Source: Lysinibacillus xylanilyticus
Lineage (GTDB): Bacteria; Bacillota; Bacilli; Bacillales_A; Planococcaceae
DNA: 64,000 nt
Assembly: GCF_001183605.1 (NCBI RefSeq)
Contig: NZ_LFXJ01000005.1
Location: forward strand, 62,001-126,000
Direction of reading: 5' to 3'
This document shows positions 26,030 to 34,971 of this stretch, one piece after another; position 1 is the first letter of the stretch, and each line of letters opens with the position of its first letter. Position numbers and translations under genes: made by a program. A model generated the notes under the pieces. It ran no database searches. It was not told where the DNA came from and saw only the letters and a list, made by a program, of their open reading frames with translations.

Positions 26030-26734
26030 TTATTCTTCATCGTGACAACGAAGCATCCTGTATCCAACACGGACATGTGTCTGGATTAACTTCGGGTTAG
26101 CTGGATTGTTCTCTACTTTCTTTCGAAGAGTAGCCATAAAAACCCTTAGACTTGGAACATCCGATTGAAGTGCGTTGTGCCAAACTTCCTTTAAAATAAA
26201 ATTATGCGTTAAAACTTTGCCAACATGCTTTGATAAAATAACCAAGAGCTTATATTCAATAGGCGTCAAATGTACTTCTTTTTCATTTACAAACACTGTA
26301 TTTGCCGCATAGTTTATTTGTAAATGACCATTTACAAAGACAGAAGGCTCATTTCCTTGCTGATGCTCAAACGACATTCTTCTTAAAGCTACTCGAATTC
26401 GGGCTAATAGCTCTTCAACACTGAAAGGCTTTGTAACATAATCGTCTGCACCGGCATCTAAAGCATTGATTTTATCGTGCTCTTCGCCGCGTGCACTAAC
26501 TACGATAATAGGGGTTTGAGTCCAGCTTCTAATTTTCGATATAAGCTCTACACCGTCTATATCTGGTAGTCCTAAATCCAAAATAATAACGTCTGGATTC
26601 ATGGCAAGAGCTTTTTGTAGAGCGCTATTACCATCTTTTGCAATGTCGTATTCATACTGTTGAGTTGCTAATGTCATTTTAATTAAATTGCCAATGGCTA
26701 TATCGTCTTCTACTACTAGAATTCGTTTACTCAT
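26030..26734 (-). CDS. kdpE: Response regulator KdpE (OmpR family)
   Basis: An OmpR/PhoB-type regulator of about 234 residues. The receiver has acidic residues EDD at 9-11, phospho-accepting Asp53 (IILDLGLPD), VVSARG and Lys in YVTKPFS. The C-terminal winged helix contains HLTPIEYKLLVILSKHVGKV and VRVGYRMLR. Located after kdpD and opposite the kdpFABC genes, it should activate kdp under potassium limitation or osmotic stress. The start could be ATG 26734 or the preceding TTG 26737; AAGGAG lies nine bases before the TTG. The usual overlap with kdpD is missing: 111 bp with a B-like hairpin separate them. Confidence 0.93.
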   Translation of the reverse strand: MSKRILVVEDDIAIGNLIKMTLATQQYEYDIAKDGNSALQKALAMNPDVIILDLGLPDIDGVELISKIRSWTQTPIIVVSARGEEHDKINALDAGADDYVTKPFSVEELLARIRVALRRMSFEHQQGNEPSVFVNGHLQINYAANTVFVNEKEVHLTPIEYKLLVILSKHVGKVLTHNFILKEVWHNALQSDVPSLRVFMATLRKKVENNPANPKLIQTHVRVGYRMLRCHDEE

Positions 26735-26776
26735 CAAATTTCATTACTCCTTTTTGGTTCATCACCAGCGTGAAGG

Positions 26777-26821
26777 GTTGATTTCCGCTAAGACCGGGAG
26801 TAGCCCAGTCTTAGCTTCAAC
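26777..26821 (-). repeat. Short B-like hairpin between kdpD and kdpE
   Basis: GTTGATTTCCGCTAAGAC and GTCTTAGCTTCAAC pair as two stems (4 and 8 bp) with a small internal loop. On the minus strand the right end reads GGAAATCAACCC, like other B elements. It is oriented with kdpD. Confidence 0.75.
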
Positions 26822-26845
26822 CAACTCATATAGATGGCATACCTT

Positions 26846-29566
26846 TTAACAAATGTCATCCCCAACTTTTGATGATAAGGTTCCTTTTTTTAGTGCGAAA
26901 TTAAAAACCGTTCCTTTTGGTTTATTATCTGAAACTGTTATTTCACTACCATGTAATTTTAAAATAGTTTGACATAGAGCTAAGCCTAATCCTAAACCTC
27001 TTCGACTATCGCTACGCTGTACTTTTCCGGTAGTAAATGGCTCAAAAAGGCTGGTTTTTATAGCATCATCTATACCGGGGCCATCATCAGAAATGGTAAA
27101 GTGCACGAAACATTCAGATTCTTTGACCGTTATAGTAATAGCACTACCTGATGGTGTATAGGTCAATGCATTATCAATAATATTAATTAGAACTTGAATA
27201 ATCAGTCGCGCATCCATTTCAGCAAATAAAAATTCTGGTTCAATATGATAGGATATTTCATGTGTATTGTTTAGACGAACGACATGCGTTAGTGCCTCTT
27301 GAATAATATCTTCTACAAGTTCCAATTGCATCTCCATTGCAAATTGTCCATCTTCTAACTTAGACACAGCAAGTAAGTTTTCAACCATTTGCACAAGCCA
27401 TTTTGAATTTTTATAAATATCCTCGTATATTCTGCTTTTTTCATCCTCTCGTATTTGAGATGCACTGGATAGTAATATATCTGCATTACCAGAAATAGCA
27501 GTTAGCGGTGTTCTTAAATCATGAGAAACTGCGCGCAAAAGGTTTGCTCGCATTTGTTCCATTTCAGCTTCTCTAGCTACTTCTGCATTGAGTTTTTGTA
27601 AATACCATTTATCAAGTGCGAATGAAAAATCATTAATAATGGCATGCAAAATATTACGCTCAAATGCAGGTAATGGTGATTGCTTTGATAGGGCAATACC
27701 GATAACGCCTTTAACATTCCCATTTGAAATAACCGGTAAATAGTAGGCATTCACTTCAGGAAATATATCAGTGGACACACCTGCTCCATGCTTATTACTG
27801 ATAACCCAGCTTACTACACCATGCTCATTCGGATTCTCAAAAAAGGAAGCTATCTTATTATTTTCAATAGTAGATATGCTCTCGGCACGGAAAAAAATAG
27901 AGTTCACAATTAAATTATTTTCTATCTCAAAAAATTGTACTGGTTTTTCTACTAATTTAACGATTTGTGACATGCCTTCAGTAATAATTTCTTCTATTGA
28001 CTTAGCATGTTGTAGCCTACGATTTGTATCAAGGAGAACCTCCATTCGATAAGATTTACGAACAGCTGCAATAGTTTGCTCCTTTATTTTTTTCGTTAAG
28101 CTACTAGTAATCAATCCGGAAAGGAACATGATCACAAAGGTCATCGGATAGTCGCGATGATAGGCGTTAAATGAAAATCGTGGTTCTGTAAAAAAATAAT
28201 TAAAAAGCAGTACTGCTATGATGGAGCTAATAATGCTCATCATCCATCCTGATGACCAAATGGCAAGAATTAAGACACCTAAAATGTAGATAGTGATGAT
28301 GTTCGAGTCACTGACACCAATTGTGTAAAAATATAGCCCAACAACTGATACTATGCCAAACACTATAGCCATTTTTAATAAGTCAAGCCATTCAAACGAC
28401 AGTTTATTTTTTACAGTAGGGAAGTAGAATTGTTCATTTTCTTGATCTGGGACTATGTGTATGGCTAAATTCGGCACAAATTCGTTGAGTCGATCACTAA
28501 TTTTTGTGTTTGGTCGCCACCATTTTTTTCTCATGCTAGTTCTACCAAGGACTAATTTAGTGACACCACTAATTTGTGCATAGTTGGCAAGGGCAGCAGC
28601 TACATCATCTTCCTGAACAATTACGACATGACCGCCAAGCTGTTCAACAAGTTTTATATGCTGCTGAAGTCGTTCAGAATTTGCATTATTTCTAGCATGT
28701 TCCTGTACGTTTTGAACGTAAAGAGCTGTAAATTTCCCATGTAATGCCTGTGCTAATCGTGCGGTAGTTCGAATAACCTTAGCATTCGTAGGAGAGCTAC
28801 TAATACCAACAAGTAAATGCTCTTCGATTTGTACATGATGCTTAATAGATTCGTCGCTGTTTACCTGCTTATAATTAATCGTATCTGCAGCTCTCCGTAA
28901 TGCAATCTCTCGAAGTGACACTAAATTTTGTTTGCGAAAAAAAGATTCTAACGCTTTTTCAGCTTGTTGTTTTACATAAATTTTGCCTTCTTGTAGGCGC
29001 TGGATTAACTCATCTGGTTCAATATCGACAATTTTTATTTGTGCGGCTTGATCAATTAAATAATCTGGAATACGCTCCCGTACTTTTATCCCGGTTATTT
29101 CTTCTACTATATCGTGTAGGCTTTCAATATGTTGAATATTTACGGTTGTATAGACATGAATACCTTTTGCAAGTAATTCCTCTACATCTCCAAAACGTTT
29201 CTTGTGACGCATTGTCGGAACATTGGTATGTGCCAATTCATCAATAATGACAATTTCCGGTTTGCGCTTTAGTACTTCATCAATATCTAATTCCTGAAAA
29301 GGTTTCCCTTTATAAATTATTTTTTTTGTAGGGATTTGCTCAAGTCCCTCTAGTAAAGCTAACGTATCTGGTCGAGGATGTGGTTCTACATAGCCCACTA
29401 CCACATCTTTACCAAGTTTTTGTGCTTGATGTGCTGCATCTAGCATTGCATAAGTTTTTCCTACTCCAGCAGCATAACCAAGAAAGATCTTTAGCTTCCC
29501 TATAAATGGTTCTTCCTGCTGAAGCCTCGCTAAAAACGTCTCTGGAGTTGGACGTGTATTTTCCAT
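26846..29566 (-). CDS. kdpD: Sensor histidine kinase KdpD
   Basis: A full-length 906-residue KdpD. The N-terminal KdpD domain has the Walker-like GYAAGVGKTYAML near residue 30 and DELAHTNVPTMRHKKR. A universal-stress-like domain follows (about 245-370, LLVGISSSPTN, LGRTSMRKKW). Next come the four-TM DUF4118 region (about 395-490), a GAF-like segment and the kinase core with AVSHDLRTPLTAISGNADIL (phospho-His), IIDNALTYTP, SDDGPGID and RGLGLGLALC. It senses low K+ or osmotic stress and controls KdpE. It is divergent from kdpFABC across about 160 bp, a compact regulator/transporter layout. ATG follows AAAGAGG. Confidence 0.95.
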   Translation of the reverse strand: MENTRPTPETFLARLQQEEPFIGKLKIFLGYAAGVGKTYAMLDAAHQAQKLGKDVVVGYVEPHPRPDTLALLEGLEQIPTKKIIYKGKPFQELDIDEVLKRKPEIVIIDELAHTNVPTMRHKKRFGDVEELLAKGIHVYTTVNIQHIESLHDIVEEITGIKVRERIPDYLIDQAAQIKIVDIEPDELIQRLQEGKIYVKQQAEKALESFFRKQNLVSLREIALRRAADTINYKQVNSDESIKHHVQIEEHLLVGISSSPTNAKVIRTTARLAQALHGKFTALYVQNVQEHARNNANSERLQQHIKLVEQLGGHVVIVQEDDVAAALANYAQISGVTKLVLGRTSMRKKWWRPNTKISDRLNEFVPNLAIHIVPDQENEQFYFPTVKNKLSFEWLDLLKMAIVFGIVSVVGLYFYTIGVSDSNIITIYILGVLILAIWSSGWMMSIISSIIAVLLFNYFFTEPRFSFNAYHRDYPMTFVIMFLSGLITSSLTKKIKEQTIAAVRKSYRMEVLLDTNRRLQHAKSIEEIITEGMSQIVKLVEKPVQFFEIENNLIVNSIFFRAESISTIENNKIASFFENPNEHGVVSWVISNKHGAGVSTDIFPEVNAYYLPVISNGNVKGVIGIALSKQSPLPAFERNILHAIINDFSFALDKWYLQKLNAEVAREAEMEQMRANLLRAVSHDLRTPLTAISGNADILLSSASQIREDEKSRIYEDIYKNSKWLVQMVENLLAVSKLEDGQFAMEMQLELVEDIIQEALTHVVRLNNTHEISYHIEPEFLFAEMDARLIIQVLINIIDNALTYTPSGSAITITVKESECFVHFTISDDGPGIDDAIKTSLFEPFTTGKVQRSDSRRGLGLGLALCQTILKLHGSEITVSDNKPKGTVFNFALKKGTLSSKVGDDIC

Positions 29567-29603
29567 CCTCTTTCACCTCATTTGTATTATAGCGCTATCT
29601 TCC

Positions 29604-29646
29604 ATTAAGAAAGTATTAAGATTTTCCCTCTTTATAGTTTCTTAAT
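29604..29646. promoter_or_regulatory. Inverted repeat in the kdpD/kdpF divergent region, possible KdpE site
   Basis: ATTAAGAAA (29604-29612) and TTTCTTAAT (29638-29646) are perfect inverted 9-mers, with an extra ATTAAG between them. The position, in the only divergent control region of the locus, suits a KdpE operator, but the assignment is inference. Confidence 0.45.
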
Positions 29647-29729
29647 AGGAAAAGCGATTTCCTAACACTACTTTAATTTGAAAGTCAGTATGATGAGAAC
29701 ATCCAATTAGAGAAAGGGTGTTTCGATTG

Positions 29730-29822
29730 ATGGACTTTTATATGATTGGCTTACTCATCATAAGCTTTGCATGTCTTTATGCGTTGACAGCTTGGTGTTT
29801 CAAGCTTGTCGAAGAAAAGTAA
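29730..29822 (+). CDS. Small single-TM protein upstream of kdpF
   Basis: A 30-residue ORF, MDFYMIGLLIISFACLYALT then AWCFKLVEEK: one hydrophobic helix and a charged C-terminus. It has an AAGGGTG ribosome site and ends 12 bp before kdpF. It is not KdpF, which follows separately. Its place as first gene of kdpFABC suggests an accessory peptide of the Kdp complex or its regulation. Similar short ORFs may be annotated as hypothetical in other kdp loci, but I do not know a named family. Confidence 0.65.
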   Translation: MDFYMIGLLIISFACLYALTAWCFKLVEEK

Positions 29823-29834
29823 GGGGGAATAAAA

Positions 29835-29915
29835 ATGTGGATTGTTATGGGGATTGTACTCATGTTCCTTTTCGGTTATCTAGGGCATGCATTACTTTAT
29901 CCTGAAAACTATTAA
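29835..29915 (+). CDS. kdpF: Kdp ATPase small subunit F
   Basis: A 26-residue peptide, MWIVMGIVLMFLFGYLGHAL then LYPENY: one TM helix followed by the KdpF-like GYLxxALLxPExF/Y ending. It stabilises the KdpFABC complex. AAGGGGGAA precedes the ATG. It is 24 bp upstream of kdpA and well below normal gene-calling length, so easily missed. Confidence 0.88.
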   Translation: MWIVMGIVLMFLFGYLGHALLYPENY

Positions 29916-29939
29916 TAGGCTTGTAGGAGGTATTGCGGT

Positions 29940-31643
29940 ATGTGGCAAATCGCCATTGTATTAATTATTTCTTTACCAATCGTAATTTTAACTGGTCATT
30001 ATCTATTTCGGGTGACAATGCAACAAAAAACATGGCTTGATCCAATAATGGATAGATTTGATGCCATAATTTATAGGTTATGTGGCATTAAGCAAGTAGA
30101 TATGACGGGTAAACAGTATGTGCTTTCGTTAATTTTGTCGAACGCCTTTATGGTGTTTATTGGATACGTTCTTTTACGAATTCAAGCTATGTTGTTTTTA
30201 AACCCAAATGATATTGACAATATGGAAGCAACACTTTCATTTAATACCATAATTTCATTTATGACGAATACAAATCTTCAGCACTATAGTGGCGAATCAG
30301 GACTAAGTTATTTATCACAAATGCTAATCATTATCTTTATGATGTTTACATCTGCAGCTACTGGTTATGCCGCTTGTATGGCGTTCTGTCGTCGACTTGT
30401 TGCGAAAACCGACACTATTGGTAATTTCTTTGTGGATTTTGTTCGTGTTATCACACGTGTGTTAATGCCTATATCTATTGTTGTTGCCATTATTTTAGTA
30501 TCTCAAGGTTCACCACAAACCTTGAGTGCGAATAAAACTGTACAAACAATAGAAGGTAAATTACAAGATATTGCACTTGGACCTGTAGCTTCTCTTGAAT
30601 CTATCAAACATATAGGAACAAATGGTGGTGGCTTTAATGGGGCGAATTCAACAACACCTTTTGAAAATCCAACGGTCATTTCTAATATTGTGGAAATGCT
30701 ATCTATGATGCTATTACCAGGTGCTTGTGTAGTTGCATTTAGTTTAATGGTTGTATATAGAAAAAAGAAAACTATATTTGGAAAGCAAGGGCTAGCCATT
30801 TTTGTGGCAATGAGTGCGCTGTTCCTAGTTGGATTGGTGACTGTGTATGTAGCGGAGAGAGCAGGTAATCCGATCATTAGTGAGCTCGGAATTACTCAGG
30901 AGCTAGGAAGTATGGAAGGAAAAGAGATGCGCTTTGGGGTGGAACAATCAGCGTTATTTACGACAGTGACAACTGCCTTTACAACTGGGTCTGTCAACAA
31001 TATGCATGATACATTAACGCCGCTTGGTGGTCTTGTACCGATGTTTAATATGATGTTAAATGTTGTGTTTGGAGGCAAGGGAGTCGGCCTGATGAACATG
31101 ATGATGTATGTGTTATTAACAATTTTTATCGCCTGTTTGATGATTGGTCGAACACCACAGTTTTTAGGTAAGAAAATTGAGGAAAAGGAAATGAAGTTAA
31201 TTGCACTCTGCATTCTAATTCATCCTGCTATTATTTTGCTATTTTCAGCGCTTGCAGTACTAACACCGTCAGGAGTTGCAGCCATAACGAATCCAGGGGC
31301 ACATGGTTTATCTCAAGTTCTATATGAATTTGCATCTGCCTCTGCAAATAATGGCTCAGGTTTTGAAGGATTAGCTGACAATTCAACATTTTGGAATGTC
31401 ACGACAGGGCTTGCAATGTTCTTTGGGCGTTATTTAACGATTATTATTCAACTAGCTATTGCGTCTCTACTAGCGAAAAAAATGTTTCACAGTGATTCGG
31501 TGGGAACATTAAAAACAGATAATACTATTTTTACATTTTTACTTGTTGCTATCGTTTTAATGATTGGTGCTCTTACATTTTTACCGGCATTAGCACTTGG
31601 GCCAATTACAGAGCACTTACAACTTTATCTTCATTCATCTTAA
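29940..31643 (+). CDS. kdpA: Potassium-transporting ATPase subunit A
   Basis: The K+-binding, channel-like subunit of the Kdp P-type ATPase, 567 residues, close to the usual length. Ten TM helices carry the selectivity-filter motifs TNTNLQHYSGE, GTNGGGFNGANSTTPFENP, TTGSVNNMHDTLTPLGG and SANNGSGFEG. GTAGGAGGTATT precedes the ATG. The next gene, kdpB, starts 380 bp further on rather than a few bases, because a structured repeat cluster lies between them. Confidence 0.97.
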   Translation: MWQIAIVLIISLPIVILTGHYLFRVTMQQKTWLDPIMDRFDAIIYRLCGIKQVDMTGKQYVLSLILSNAFMVFIGYVLLRIQAMLFLNPNDIDNMEATLSFNTIISFMTNTNLQHYSGESGLSYLSQMLIIIFMMFTSAATGYAACMAFCRRLVAKTDTIGNFFVDFVRVITRVLMPISIVVAIILVSQGSPQTLSANKTVQTIEGKLQDIALGPVASLESIKHIGTNGGGFNGANSTTPFENPTVISNIVEMLSMMLLPGACVVAFSLMVVYRKKKTIFGKQGLAIFVAMSALFLVGLVTVYVAERAGNPIISELGITQELGSMEGKEMRFGVEQSALFTTVTTAFTTGSVNNMHDTLTPLGGLVPMFNMMLNVVFGGKGVGLMNMMMYVLLTIFIACLMIGRTPQFLGKKIEEKEMKLIALCILIHPAIILLFSALAVLTPSGVAAITNPGAHGLSQVLYEFASASANNGSGFEGLADNSTFWNVTTGLAMFFGRYLTIIIQLAIASLLAKKMFHSDSVGTLKTDNTIFTFLLVAIVLMIGALTFLPALALGPITEHLQLYLHSS

Positions 31644-31759
31644 CCTGTTAATGTGGTGAGATGAATGTGGATGTGGTTCCTTTTTAGTGGGGACCCAAAT
31701 ACCTACTGAATGAAGATAAAGCCTCCGGCGGATGTCACGGATTTTGAAAGGAATGAATA

Positions 31760-31999
31760 AAGGATGTTAGCCTAAAACCTTCGCATCCTGCGAAAACGAC
31801 TAACTGACCTGCATCGGTAAAAACGCCACGTCCTGTGGCATTACCGAAATGACCGACATCGTGTCGGCCACTCGTGCAGGCCTGGACACAATTCAAAATC
31901 CGGACGCATTGTTTATCTGCGCGAAAGCGAAGCGTCAGCGGCAAATGTTTTCTGTAGTGAAAGCAAAGCGACAGCTACAATTACGCCAAGGCGAAATTG
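31760..31999 (+). repeat. Composite D-A-C repeat inside the kdp operon
   Basis: Begins AAAGGATGTTAGCC. It then has hairpins TTCGC/GCGAA (31780-31794), GGTAA/TTACC enclosing GCCAC/GTGGC (31816-31845), and CCGAC/GTCGG (31853-31867). Two A units with GCGAAAGC follow, and a C palindrome ends it (31978-31999). Upstream, TTTATCTTCATTCA at the kdpA end is repeated inverted near 31706, so the whole kdpA-kdpB gap could fold. No gene is present. The kdpB ribosome site follows directly. Confidence 0.85.
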
Positions 32000-32022
32000 A
32001 TTTTTAATAAGGAGAGACACCT

Positions 32023-34086
32023 ATGGAAACAGCAAGAAAAGGTTTGATTACGGGCAATATGCTAAAAAGCTCGATTATAGATGCTTTAAAGAAATTTAGT
32101 CCAGTATATATGTTGAAAAATCCTGTTATGTTTGTAGTAGAAGTAGGGTTTATGTTTGTCTTACTATTAACCCTCTTTCCGAATATGTTTGGTAGCGGAG
32201 TAGGAGAGCATGATCGATTGTATAATGCAATTGTCGCTGTCATTCTTTTTGTAACCATTCTATTTGCAAACTTTGCTGAGTCGATTGCTGAAGGGCGAGG
32301 AAAAGCACAGGTTCAAACGTTAAAAAATACTAAAACAGTTACACAGGCTCGTGTCTTACTGAGTGATGGCTCTGAAATACTTAAACAGGCACATGAATTA
32401 AAAAAGGGTGATATTGTTTTAGTTCAGGCAGGAGAGGTTATTCCAAATGATGGTGAAGTCATTGAAGGAATCGCTACGGTAGATGAATCGGCGATAACAG
32501 GTGAATCTGCGCCTGTTGTAAAGGAGCGAGGTGGAGATTTTTCATCAGTGACAGGTGGTACGACGGTTACGAGTGATTGGTTAATGATCGAAATTACCTC
32601 GATGCCTGGTGAATCATTTTTAGATAAAATGATCTCGCTCATCGAAGGAGCCAGTCGAAAAAAAACACCAAATGAGATAGCGCTCAATACACTTTTAGTA
32701 AGTTTAACAATTATTTTCTTATTAGTTGTTGTGACGCTCTATCCAATGACAACTTATTTAAATGTACCAATTTCTATCGCAACGTTAATTGCACTTACAG
32801 TTTGTTTAATTCCCACGACAATTGGTGGACTATTGTCGGCAATTGGTATTGCAGGAATGGATAGAGTTACTCAGTTTAATGTTATTGCGATGTCTGGAAG
32901 AGCAGTAGAGGCGTGTGGAGATGTAGATACATTAATTTTGGATAAAACTGGAACTATCACTTATGGAAATCGCATGGCAGCTGAATTTCTCCCAGTAAAA
33001 GGGGTGGAAAGTAAAGATTTAATGCAAGCTGCATGGCTTAGTTCCTTAACAGATGATACACCTGAAGGAAAGTCTATTTTGTCACTTGCTTGTGAATTAG
33101 GAGTGAAAACTGACGATGAAGAAAACATTATCAAGTCAAGTGAACATATTCCCTTTACCGCACAGACTCGTATGAGTGGCTTGGATATGAAGGATGGAAC
33201 AAAAATTCGTAAAGGAGCCTATGATACGATAAAAAAAGAGAGCATAAACGCAGGTCATAGCATTCCTACAAATTTGGAACAACTGATTCAACAAGTTTCT
33301 TCTGTTGGCGGGACACCGCTAGTAGTAGCGATAAACGATAAAATTTTAGGTGTCATTTACTTAAAGGATGTCGTAAAGGCCGGACTCAAGGATCGCTTTG
33401 AGCAGCTCCGAGCAATGGGTATTAAAACGATCATGTGTACAGGAGATAATCCACTAACCGCAGCAGCCATCGCAAAGGAAGCGGGGGTGGACAGCTTTAT
33501 TGCAGAAAGTAAGCCAGAAGACAAAATTCAAGTTATTAAAGATGAGCAGGCACTAGGAAAAGTAGTAGCTATGACAGGGGACGGAACAAATGACGCTCCT
33601 GCATTAGCACAAGCTAACGTAGGTCTTGCCATGAATTCGGGAACGAACGCAGCAAAGGAAGCTGCGAACATGGTCGATTTAGATTCAAATCCTACTAAAA
33701 TTATTGAAGTTGTAGAGATAGGAAAGCAGTTGCTGATGACGCGAGGTGCGTTAACGACTTTCAGTATTGCAAATGATATAGCAAAGTATTTTGCCATTAT
33801 TCCAGCAATGTTAATGGTTGCTGTACCAGAGATGAGTACATTAAACATTATGAATCTCAATTCTCCATCAAGTGCGATTATTTCTGCATTAATTTTTAAC
33901 GCAGTGATTATACCACTATTAATACCTATTGCAATGAAGGGTGTAAAGTATAAGCCGATGAGTGCTACAAAATTATTAAATAAAAATTTACTTATTTATG
34001 GAGTAGGCGGGATTATCGCTCCGTTTATTGGCATTAAGTTGATTGATTTACTAGTTGGACCACTATTCCATACGTTTGGGTTATAG
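32023..34086 (+). CDS. kdpB: Potassium-transporting ATPase subunit B
   Basis: Catalytic P-type ATPase subunit, 687 residues. Phosphorylated Asp307 lies in [14 protein letters not shown] in the A domain ([11 protein letters not shown]), the P-domain [12 protein letters not shown] and [18 protein letters not shown] follow. It powers the potassium transport through KdpA. Ribosome site AAGGAGAGAC before ATG 32023. kdpC begins 10 bp after the stop. Sequence appears intact despite the repeat insertion upstream; the insertion could lower KdpB yield relative to KdpA, which would be odd for a 1:1 complex. Confidence 0.97.
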   Translation: METARKGLITGNMLKSSIIDALKKFSPVYMLKNPVMFVVEVGFMFVLLLTLFPNMFGSGVGEHDRLYNAIVAVILFVTILFANFAESIAEGRGKAQVQTLKNTKTVTQARVLLSDGSEILKQAHELKKGDIVLVQAGEVIPNDGEVIEGIATVDESAITGESAPVVKERGGDFSSVTGGTTVTSDWLMIEITSMPGESFLDKMISLIEGASRKKTPNEIALNTLLVSLTIIFLLVVVTLYPMTTYLNVPISIATLIALTVCLIPTTIGGLLSAIGIAGMDRVTQFNVIAMSGRAVEACGDVDTLILDKTGTITYGNRMAAEFLPVKGVESKDLMQAAWLSSLTDDTPEGKSILSLACELGVKTDDEENIIKSSEHIPFTAQTRMSGLDMKDGTKIRKGAYDTIKKESINAGHSIPTNLEQLIQQVSSVGGTPLVVAINDKILGVIYLKDVVKAGLKDRFEQLRAMGIKTIMCTGDNPLTAAAIAKEAGVDSFIAESKPEDKIQVIKDEQALGKVVAMTGDGTNDAPALAQANVGLAMNSGTNAAKEAANMVDLDSNPTKIIEVVEIGKQLLMTRGALTTFSIANDIAKYFAIIPAMLMVAVPEMSTLNIMNLNSPSSAIISALIFNAVIIPLLIPIAMKGVKYKPMSATKLLNKNLLIYGVGGIIAPFIGIKLIDLLVGPLFHTFGL

Positions 34087-34096
34087 GAGGAAGTAC

Positions 34097-34735
34097 ATGC
34101 GAAAACTTTTTGAGAATTCAAAGCAAGCATTACTCATTACAATGACAATGTTCGTTTTATGTGGTTTTATATACCCATTTGCAGTGACTGCATTAGCTCA
34201 AGGGCTATTTCATCATAAAGCAAATGGTAGTTTAATAGAAGCGGATGGTGAAACTGTCGGTTCAGAATTAATAGGTCAAACTTTTACTGCACCACAATAT
34301 TTTTGGGGTCGTGTCTCCTCTGTTAACTATAATGTCTATACAAAAGAGGATACGATACCAGACGAAAATGGTCAGGTGAACTATAGTGGTGTTAGCTCTG
34401 GAACTTTTAACTATGCACCATCCAATCCAGAATTGAAGAAACGGATAGAAGCAGATATCGAGAAGTTTTTACTAGCAAACCCATCGGTAAAACGACAAGA
34501 CATACCCGCTGATTTAATGACCGCTTCAGGCTCAGGTTTGGATCCACATATTAGTATGAAGGCTGCAGAAATACAAATCGAACGAATTACCCAAGCAAGT
34601 GGGCTTTCGAAGGATGAGATAGAAAAAATTATAGAAGCAAATACAGAAAAGCGTTCATTAGGGATTTTTGGAGAAAATAAAGTGAACTTCCTAATGGCCA
34701 ATCTGGATATAATGAAAAAAATGGAGGGGGAATAA
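34097..34735 (+). CDS. kdpC: Potassium-transporting ATPase subunit C
   Basis: A 212-residue subunit that raises ATP affinity of KdpB. One N-terminal TM helix (about 13-33) precedes an external domain with QTFTAPQYFWGRVSS, YAPSNPELKKR and the conserved SGSGLDPHIS. The ATG at 34097 follows TAGGAGGAAG; the upstream in-frame extension overlaps kdpB and is not needed. Last gene of the operon, followed by a type B repeat and a terminator shared with the convergent bdhA gene. Confidence 0.96.
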   Translation: MRKLFENSKQALLITMTMFVLCGFIYPFAVTALAQGLFHHKANGSLIEADGETVGSELIGQTFTAPQYFWGRVSSVNYNVYTKEDTIPDENGQVNYSGVSSGTFNYAPSNPELKKRIEADIEKFLLANPSVKRQDIPADLMTASGSGLDPHISMKAAEIQIERITQASGLSKDEIEKIIEANTEKRSLGIFGENKVNFLMANLDIMKKMEGE

Positions 34736-34789
34736 GTTAGTCACTATAAGGTGGGGTGAGATTTATTAATAGATTTACCTTGTATATAA

Positions 34790-34879
34790 GTTGATTGGAG
34801 TGGGGGCTGGGCGACTCCTAGGGGATCAGCGGCTCATCGGACGCCCCTGAGAAAGCGCCCAGTCGGAACGGAAATCAAC
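34790..34879 (+). repeat. Type B structured repeat (90 bp) after kdpC
   Basis: Left arm GTTGATTGGAGTGGGGGCTG then GGCG, right arm CGCCCAGTCGGAACGGAAAT then CAAC. The 7-bp outer and 7-9-bp inner stems pair perfectly apart from one G.T. Between them facing purine triplets are GGA/GGA and GGG/GGA. Interior includes CGACTCCTAGGGGATCAGCG. Confidence 0.9.
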
Positions 34880-34922
34880 CCTACGTTATGATGATGAGAA
34901 ATAGAGGCGGAACAACAAATTG

Positions 34923-34958
34923 AAAAACAGGTAGAGAAGCTATTTTCTCTACCTGTCT
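34923..34958. terminator. Bidirectional terminator between kdpC and bdhA
   Basis: ACAGGTAGAGAA pairs perfectly with TTCTCTACCTGT across six bases, with T-rich sequence on both outer sides. Confidence 0.92.
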
Positions 34959-34971
34959 TTATATAAATAAA

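Noticed and set aside
29567..29729. c-di-AMP (ydaO-type) riboswitch before the kdp operon
   Set aside because: The divergent gap is only about 160 bp and holds promoters and an inverted repeat; the conserved riboswitch elements are not seen.
31760..31999. Retron msr/msd-type RNA
   Set aside because: The hairpins suggested it, but no reverse transcriptase gene or priming-guanosine arrangement lies nearby.
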